Part shown: positions 56,842-64,000 of the stretch, in pieces | Layout of the letters: each line of letters starts with the position of its first letter | How positions within the stretch are numbered: position 1 is the stretch's first letter | Assembly: GCA_963971425.1 (NCBI GenBank) | Contig: OZ020524.1 | Coordinates: 1,831,773-1,895,772, forward strand | Length of the DNA stretch: 64,000 nucleotides | Direction of reading: 5' to 3' | Source of the DNA: Bryoerythrophyllum caledonicum | Lineage: Eukaryota > Streptophyta > Bryopsida > Pottiales > Pottiaceae | Position numbers and translations under genes: made by a program | The notes under the pieces: generated by a model | Told to the model about the DNA's origin: nothing | The model's database searches: none | What the model saw: the letters and a program-made list of their open reading frames with translations, nothing else

Positions 56842-58878
56842 GTGAGTGTAGAAACACGCATTGAGGAAATGGTTGACAACGGAGGCCTGCATCTGGAGAG
56901 GTGCATATTAGTTACGGGCGGAGCGGGGTGCACTGGCACCCACACGTCGCTGCAACTGTTACTGGATGCATATACTGTCAGGTCGTCAATTCGTGTGAAG
57001 AAGCCATTCGGAGAGTTGTGGCTCTTGATGGAAAGCAAAGGAAGAATCTTTCATATCACAAGGTATATGAATGTTGCCCTCTGTGATGTGCTCTGTAATC
57101 ATTTCTGTCACATGTAATCATTCCTCATCATTGCTACCAGGAGCTCCAATTTTTACAGATTCTTTTTTCCTAATCTATTTTTGAAGGTCTCGTCCTCATT
57201 GTGAGCGTCACGCTTCGAATTCAAGCTTTCGAAACGTGTATAGGACCCGGTTTTTTTATTGTAGATTAGCTATATTAAATTCGGAATTGCATCTAGCAGG
57301 TGGATCTTTGCATCAAAGCCGACATGGAGGCCATTTTTTATCTGCACCAGTATGTTCCTAAACTTGGCTTGAATATTTCAAATTACGTAACAGCAAGATC
57401 TTTTATCCTTGGTGCACGTACGTGATCCTCCATTCCTCAATGGTTGAATTATTTTAGACGGTATATAAATGTCTGACTGAGGATGATCAATTCATGCAGA
57501 TTCGATGCTGTGGTTCATTTCGCTGCTTTGAAGGAAGTTGGAGAGAGCTGTGCAAAACCTTTGCCTTACTATATCATCAATGTACTTGGAACGTTGAATC
57601 TTTTGGATGTTATGACCGCTCGCAACTGCAAGAAGGTCTAATTTCACTGACTCTAACCTACCATCTTTTGTATCTTCCGACTTCCATTTTTTTTCGTTTT
57701 GCATCTTATGATATAGGCCTTTGAAGACGTTAAGATATACACTGCGAGTCTCGGTTCAGAACACTCTTCAGAATGCTAATCGATTGATGTAGATAACTTG
57801 GTTTACAAGTGATTATTATCTGCTATGATGAACGAGACATGTAACACTGGGATTTCTTAATAAGCTCTTCGCTGAAATTCGGTCCATAGAAAACATGTTC
57901 CTTGGTCTTCCGGAATTGGAATCGTCGCCGGCCTTTCTTCTTTGCTGCTGTACTGAATAGATGTTGTACTTGCTTTTGCAGTTGGTGTTTTTATCTTCAG
58001 CGACTGTTTATGGACAACCGGAGAGCGTTCCAGTCACAGAGGAATCCCGTCTTTCTGTCTTGAATCCGTATGGCCGCACCAAGGTGCGACGTATGTTGTT
58101 CAGTAAACACCTAGTGATAAGGCAAGGATGGATTATGTTAGATCTGGTAAAAAACTCTTCTATTCATCGAGTAACTTGTCCTTGGTGAACATCCTTTGTG
58201 TCAATGCTCTACAGCTTCAAGTTGAAGACATGATGCGCGACATTTCTGCTGCGGATCCAGAATGGAGGACCATAGTTTTGCGGTATTTCAATCCTGTGGG
58301 AGCTCACCCGAGTGGCCGCCTGGGAGAGGACCCGCTAGGTGTTCCAAACAATCTGATGCCCTTTGTGCAGCAGGTGGCTGTGGGCAGAAGGAAAGAACTG
58401 ACTGTTTATGGCAACGATAACGACACGAAGGATGGCAAGGGGGTACGTATAAGATCTCAACATATGAAATAAGAAATTATGTGAATTCTTATGTGCCTTT
58501 GCATTTGTAATTACGCAACTGAGGCTGAGCAGTGCTAGTATGAGTAATACGTTTATTACCTTTGAAGATGATAGCGTCTGTTATTCTGAAACTATATGTA
58601 TTGATTATACTGTTGAAATCTCCAGGTTCGTGATTACATTCACGTGCAGGATCTGGCTACTGGACACAGCGCCACCCTCCAGAAGTTGTTCACAACTCCT
58701 GACATAGGTGCACTTAGAATTTTATATCACGTCTTGCCCTTGTTGTCCTGGATAGCTGACGTTTTCTTTACTGACATTGTTTCGTGGATCTTCAGGATGT
58801 ACTGCTTACAATCTGGGAACAGGGAAGGGGACCTCTGTGTTTGAAATCGTTTCTGCATTCGAGAAGGCTGCAGGATTG
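56842..58878 (+). pseudogene. UGE: UDP-glucose 4-epimerase pseudogene, unit D
   Basis: Exons: 1, 56842-57062 (ATG 56869); 2, about 57300-57350; 3, 57500-57635; 4, 57982-58083; 5, 58215-58442; 6, 58626-58707; 7, 58796-58878. It shares with A the exon 1 deletion and frameshift (GGAGCTGTHTS, then loss of the VVVDN segment) and the retained exon 2, but keeps a normal GT donor after exon 1. Exon 3 reads [16 protein letters not shown]. The sequence ends after exon 7, as in all copies. It cannot encode a complete epimerase. It is convergent with TNL D; the gap to the TNL stop is 320 bp. Confidence 0.85.
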
Positions 58879-59198
58879 GTAAGTATACTTTGGACTGTAC
58901 GTATCATCTGATAATCTACAAACGAAAATCACTTAAATAAACTGAATTCGTGGGGAGATTTTACAACACTCTTCATTTTTGGACTTTGCATACTGTAGAT
59001 TTAGTTGAATATGGCATCCAACCTTTTCGACTCGCATATATTTTCACTTCTACACGTTTCAGATCATCCATTTTCACACAAGAACAAACAGAGCAAATAT
59101 TTCCACAAAGAATGAATATTACATCATATTGATCATGACCTATCTACAATACGACAAATTTGGCAACTATTGGAGGAACTCTATTTCGCTGCTTTTCT

Positions 59199-62100
59199 TC
59201 ATGGCTTAAATCGTACTAAGGTTTTTACTTCCTTTGGCTCCGCATGGTCATCGTATATGTACCCCAACACACCACTTGCATCTTCTTCCAAAACCTCATG
59301 TGAACCAATAGGACTTGTACAAAATAGACCTCCTTCTAAGTAATCGTCTGTTCTATGTCTCCATTCCAAGCCATCACGAACAACAAGATGCGATACTTCA
59401 CATATGGATAGTGGGAGCTTGGTGATGGAGGTGGTTCCCCAAATTCGCAGACCTTGCAAAGTTCTTAGTACCCCCATCGCCTCTATGCTTCCACATTTCC
59501 ATATTTCAAAATTCTCTAAGCTCTCCAATTGTGTGATGGAAGCCGGAAGCTTCTTTAGACTTGTACAATTTTCCAACATTAGAAACTCCAGCTGCAATAA
59601 AAGGCCGATAGACCTTGGGAGCTTTGTAATAGCCCAACAACTAACAAGGATCAGACATTTCATTCTTGCCAATGCACCCAGATTTTTTGGCAACCTCTTC
59701 ATGCGGTGGCAATTTCTAAGCTCTAAGCGAATGAGCATCTTGAGATCACCAATAGAATTTGGGAGGTGTTCAAGCTTCTCACAATTTATCATATTCAAGG
59801 TTTTTAGACTTGTCAAGAGCCTTATGGATTCCGGTAGCTCAATCATAGCAATGTCACATATTTCTAGGACTCCAAGATTTGTAAGACTTTCCAATGCACC
59901 ACTGCCAAGGAAGGACCCTGCTTGACCTGAGGATTCAAGATGTCGTACCACACTCTGCCCTTCGTCAATATGAACATCCCTAAAAGCGGAGCGTTCAGAA
60001 TCAGGTCCAAGATATAAATATTTGAGGCTTGACAAAGCACCTAGAGAATAAGGCAAAGTTTTCAAGGATCTACAACCGTCTAAATAGAGGTATTTGAGGA
60101 CCTTGAGTTGACCAATAGAATCTGGGATTGTCCTCAAGCTTTTGCAATCTCGCAAGGATAGATCATCAAGGTGTAAAAATTGTCCCAAAAATTCAGGTAG
60201 CTTTGTAATCGATGTGCATCCATAGATTATAAGCTCCATAAGATTAGGGCATGTAATACTATCAGGCAAAGTCTCCAAGTTGCTACATTTCCGTAAGTTG
60301 AGTACCTTTAGTGCTTTGAGTTGACCAATGAAATTCGGGAGTTTTTCCAATTTTCTACACTTATGCAAGTCTAGATATTGTAGTTGTAAGGATTGTCCAA
60401 GGAAATCAGGGAGCCTTGTAATGGATTTGCATCCGCTCAAATTGACTGAATGTAAGTTGGGAAAGCCCTGCATACGAAATACAATAAAAGGTGAGATAAC
60501 CTTTACATCTACATCCATGTGTAAAAAGTGAGGTGAAGGACTTTCTATCTTATGTTTTCTACCTTCCATAGAGTGGATCATCATTTGATAGGATTATGGT
60601 ACATGGACATTCAACATTTGAGACGTCCAAAGTGTGAGTAGAATCAAATACTCCATTTCAACCAAGAAGAAATATCATTGCTCTTTACTCCATTACTAAA
60701 GAGAAAATACTTGCCTACATAAATTTCACAAATTTGTGGTTTAGTATATAGTTCTAAAGCTCCAAACGAAAAGCACTCATGACTTCCATCGTTCATGCTA
60801 TCATCTTAGATTCCATTCACATGCCTTTAACGAAATTGAAATTACAATCACTCTTGTCTAAATATTCACTACACACTAAAGTACAAACTTGATTGTTTCA
60901 ATACTTTCCTACATACTTTCTCCAAACTACTGTAATTTCTCCAAACTTTAAGTCCTTATAGTATACAATGTCCTCCACCAAAACACATCATCACCACTTT
61001 CATAGTTTATTTTTATTCTCATTCATTATGATATAATTCTTGTTCTAAAGCTTAACTTTGCAAGTAAATATCTCTCTAAAATTTGTGATAACATTTTGCA
61101 AATGAACACTACAATACATCAACTAAAAGTTTCCCTTCACAACGTACCACAATATATCAACTAAAAGTTTCCCTTCACAACGTACCACAATATATCAACT
61201 AAAAGTTTCCCTTCACAACTTACAACAATTAGACTGTATTAGATACAATTTCAATCAAAACATTGATGGCAAAGAAAAAGGATTTGCAATCAAAATTTTA
61301 CATACCTCTTGCCTACCACTTGATTCCGTCCATATGGAAGCCAATTTTGTGCTACTAGATAGATCCAGAGATGTCAATAGACTTAGACTGAGCCCCATTG
61401 GTAATCTTTTCAATGGCATGCTTCTCCATTGCAACAACCGCAATTTCTTTGAAATGCATCCAAAGTCTCCATCTAATTTGCATCCATCCGGTAGTCGAAG
61501 AGCAAGTAGATTGGTCATCTTTCCAAAATCCTTTGCATTGAACTTCCGCTTTCCACATCCCACCATATTCAATCCTATTACCTCAACTTTGTCCTGCGAC
61601 CAAAAGACAAACCAAAACCTCATAATGAAATGAATGGCATAAAAATCAATACCACTATGCTCATTCATCAAATAATACACCACCTAAGCATAAATCTCAT
61701 CAAATCCCCTATCCATATGTTTGGCCAAACCAAAAAGATGAAAGAAACACACTCTCATCCATAGCATGACACAACCTACCTCATCCACCATAAAGTCATC
61801 ATTTGTAAGGTGTCGTCTCGCATTCATTGCAATCCTTTGGCCCAACTCCCGCAACAACCCATGCACTTTGAATATGCCCTTTGCATAAACCAAATTCTTG
61901 TTGACAAGATTGCGGAGTGAGGTATACGGTGTCACAAAACCAACATAACCTCGAGAGTGCTTGCAACTCTCCCAATATGCAAAGGCTTCTTCAACACTAT
62001 GAGCATCAAACAAACATGTAATGTCCATAAACATGAGCTTCTCAGATGCATTCAATCTCTCATAGCTCCATCTCAACACTCCCATCACATCTTCGCATGC

Positions 62101-63553
62101 TCGCAATGCACATGTTGCCTCCACCCAAATTGTCTCTCGATCTCCATCCAATCTCTTGTCAAACAAGCTTGATCCCATCACCTTTAGTGCAAGCGGCAAA
62201 CCACCACATGCTTCCACAACACTCTTCGCTACGTCTTTGTAGTCTATTGGAGCATCTTTGGAATGAAAGGCATGCAAGTTGAAAAGCATATTGGCATCTT
62301 CAACACCCAATTCGGACATCTCAAATATGAAATGTTCACTTGCTTTATCTACAAGATTGTTGACTACACTTTGATCACGAGATGTCACAATGACGCGGCT
62401 ACCAGGGCCAAGCACCCCAAAGGAAGGTACAAGTTCTTGGAATTGCCCCAGGCTATGAATGTCGTCAATAACAATGAAGACCGGGCCAAGCGTAGATACT
62501 CTTTGAAACAATGTGCCATATCTTGAGCCTTTGTCTTGTGTGCGTAGCAAATCCCACAACAATTGCTCTTGCAAGTTGCTATGCCATCTCGGTCGCACTT
62601 GCACATCCAAAGATGAGCAATCCCGACGGACCTCCAAGAAGGTCATGAACTTGAACTCAGTGGTACTTGCATAATGGTTGTAGATTTCCCTTGCAAGAGT
62701 GGTCTTTCCAACCCCACCCATTCCTACCAACCCCAACAATCCAACTCCATAACCCATGCTTCCCAATACCTCAATGCATGCATGGGTTGGACCCTCCAGT
62801 CCCACTCTACACTCGTCCACCTCAACTGGCTCGTTGGAAGGACTGAGGCGTGTAACTTCATTCACCACCTCCCGCTTCAGCCTCGCTTCATCACTACACA
62901 AGACATCAATTATGATGGCAGACGCAATCATTTTCCTCATAAAAGATGCAAGCATGCAGAAACCTCTTTACGGTACTAACTAGGTGTCCTTGCAACTTTA
63001 AGATATATGACAAATTACAATATGCACTTGGTTGTTGCCTCTGAATGTGGAAAGGACATTGAGGCACTCACCTTTTGTAATCAGCCAAGCGGAAACCCGT
63101 TCGCTCCGCCAGGACCGCAAGCGCATCTCTCCACTTTTGCAATTTCCTCGCGCTTCTCCCCCGCTCCTTGTGTCTCTTAAAAGCCTCCGCGAACGGTCCA
63201 TTCTCCACCCACCGCAAGTCCACGGGCTCCACACCGTAGAACACCGGAATCACCGGTTTGCGGCTCCTTATCATGGCCACCAGCTCTTTCAAACAGTACT
63301 TGGACTCCGCATAGCCCGGAGACACGATCGCGATGTGCACTTTGGCCGTAGCCAAAGCCTGATCGATGGACTCAAGGGCGGGATTGCTTTTCCGAAGAGA
63401 CTTGACGTCTAGAAACGGACGAAAGCCTGCACTCAGGAGCGCATCCTCCAGGTGCGCCACGAACGTGGCTTTCACATCAGGCCCACGGTGGTTCAGAAAC
63501 ACGTCGAACTCCTCCGCTGCCGAACCACTCGCTCCGGCTTCAAAATCGTTCAT
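59199..63553 (-). CDS. TIR-NBS-LRR resistance protein, copy D, intact (1050 aa)
   Basis: Exons 63553-63072, 62893-61780, 61593-61306 and 60467-59199, all junctions consensus, open throughout. The TIR exon is identical in protein to copy A (catalytic-type Glu 90, RSRKP after AMI). NB-ARC motifs GMGGVGKTT, IVIDDI, GSRVIVTSR and GLPLAL are present and the MHD position reads VHG. The LRR exon lacks the same 24-residue repeat as copy C, giving a shorter LRR than A. Intron 3 carries three copies of a 38-bp tandem unit (around 61105-61220) against two in other copies. Upstream sequence is cut by the window end after about 450 bp. Expected role is intracellular pathogen sensing, as for A, with different LRR surface residues. 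Confidence 0.88.
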
Positions 63554-63679
63554 TGCGAAATGCCACCAGATCTAGATCCCTACTGCAGACGTGTTGGACG
63601 TTATGTCCACTCCAGTCATGTGCTTCTCAAACGCCTCAGCAAAACAGCCACCCTGCCGCGGTCTCGAGTGACCAGCTCC

Positions 63680-64000
63680 CACCAGTCAGTCAGTCACCAC
63701 TAACCTGCATCGAACTGAACCGCTGACATAACAGACCATGAACACTTGGTTTCCAACAGTGGGCAAGAAGTGAGCACCAGTCGATCAGCTCCGCTAACCT
63801 GCGTCAGACTAGATCGACCGGCATCGCAGACATCGAAAATCTGGGTGTCAACATGAGAAACTAGGCAGCCAGTCACCACTACCCTGCATCGAACTGAATC
63901 GCCATAGCAGACACCGAAAACTTGTCGCCACAAAGTGCGCACCAGTCGATCAGTTTCGCTAACGTGCTTCAACTAGATCGGCATCGCACACATCAAAATT
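63680..64000. repeat. Degenerate minisatellite upstream of TNL D, cut by window end
   Basis: Collinear with the A copy; continues beyond the window. Confidence 0.7.

Noticed and set aside
1-64000. tRNA, rRNA, CRISPR or retroelement features
   Set aside because: No cloverleaf with a good B box, no rRNA-like sequence, no spaced direct-repeat array and no reverse transcriptase or LTR pattern was recognised by reading; a covariance-model search was not possible.

Overview
The window is plant nuclear DNA. It holds one intact single-copy plant gene, a large degraded DNA transposon, and a four-copy array of disease-resistance genes with interleaved pseudogene and transposon sequence. The plant-specific TIN1 family, plant-type spliced TIR-NBS-LRR (TNL) genes and a plant-type UDP-glucose 4-epimerase (UGE) set the kingdom. 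The TIR opening (FLNHRGPDVK rather than the flowering-plant FLSFRGEDTR type) and the pogo, piggyBac and MULE families suggest a non-flowering land plant such as a moss, liverwort or fern. That assignment is inference from remembered family members, not a search.

Layout. 1-620: eroded Harbinger-like transposase (minus). 1217-1332: GC-rich inverted repeat. 1683-4070: intact three-exon TIN1-like gene (minus, 450 aa) with a perfect ER stress response element (CCAAT-N9-CCACG) about 200 bp upstream. 5871-13808: MULE transposon with about 136-bp terminal inverted repeats and a two-exon transposase carrying six in-frame stops. From 13809 on: the array.

Array. Each unit reads, left to right: a pogo-type element (TIR beginning CACTAAA, TA target site), a 3'-truncated UGE pseudogene on plus, then a TNL gene on minus, tail to tail with the UGE, with a minisatellite in the TNL upstream region. 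TNL copies are A (21037-25426), B (32999-37276), C (43448-47655) and D (59199-63553). A and D are open throughout; B and C are each stopped by one nonsense codon in the LRR exon. All four UGE copies lack the last part of the gene and carry lineage-specific lesions.

History readable from the sequence. Unit A keeps a full-length pogo element with its transposase (13866-18607); B and C keep internally deleted versions at the same site; D keeps only the right part, joined at about 53308 to a piggyBac element that had entered the spacer after C. D is a mosaic: UGE, TIR exon and left flank match A, while parts of the NBS exon and an LRR deletion match C. Several MITEs can be dated by clean empty sites in sister spacers: TA (560 bp), TTAA (808 bp) and 9-bp (280 bp) target duplications.

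Working together: the TNLs would be intracellular immune receptors (TIR signalling, NB-ARC switch, LRR sensing). The UGE copies look non-functional. TIN1 is an unrelated ER-stress gene beside the array. No retroelement, tRNA, rRNA or CRISPR array was recognised.
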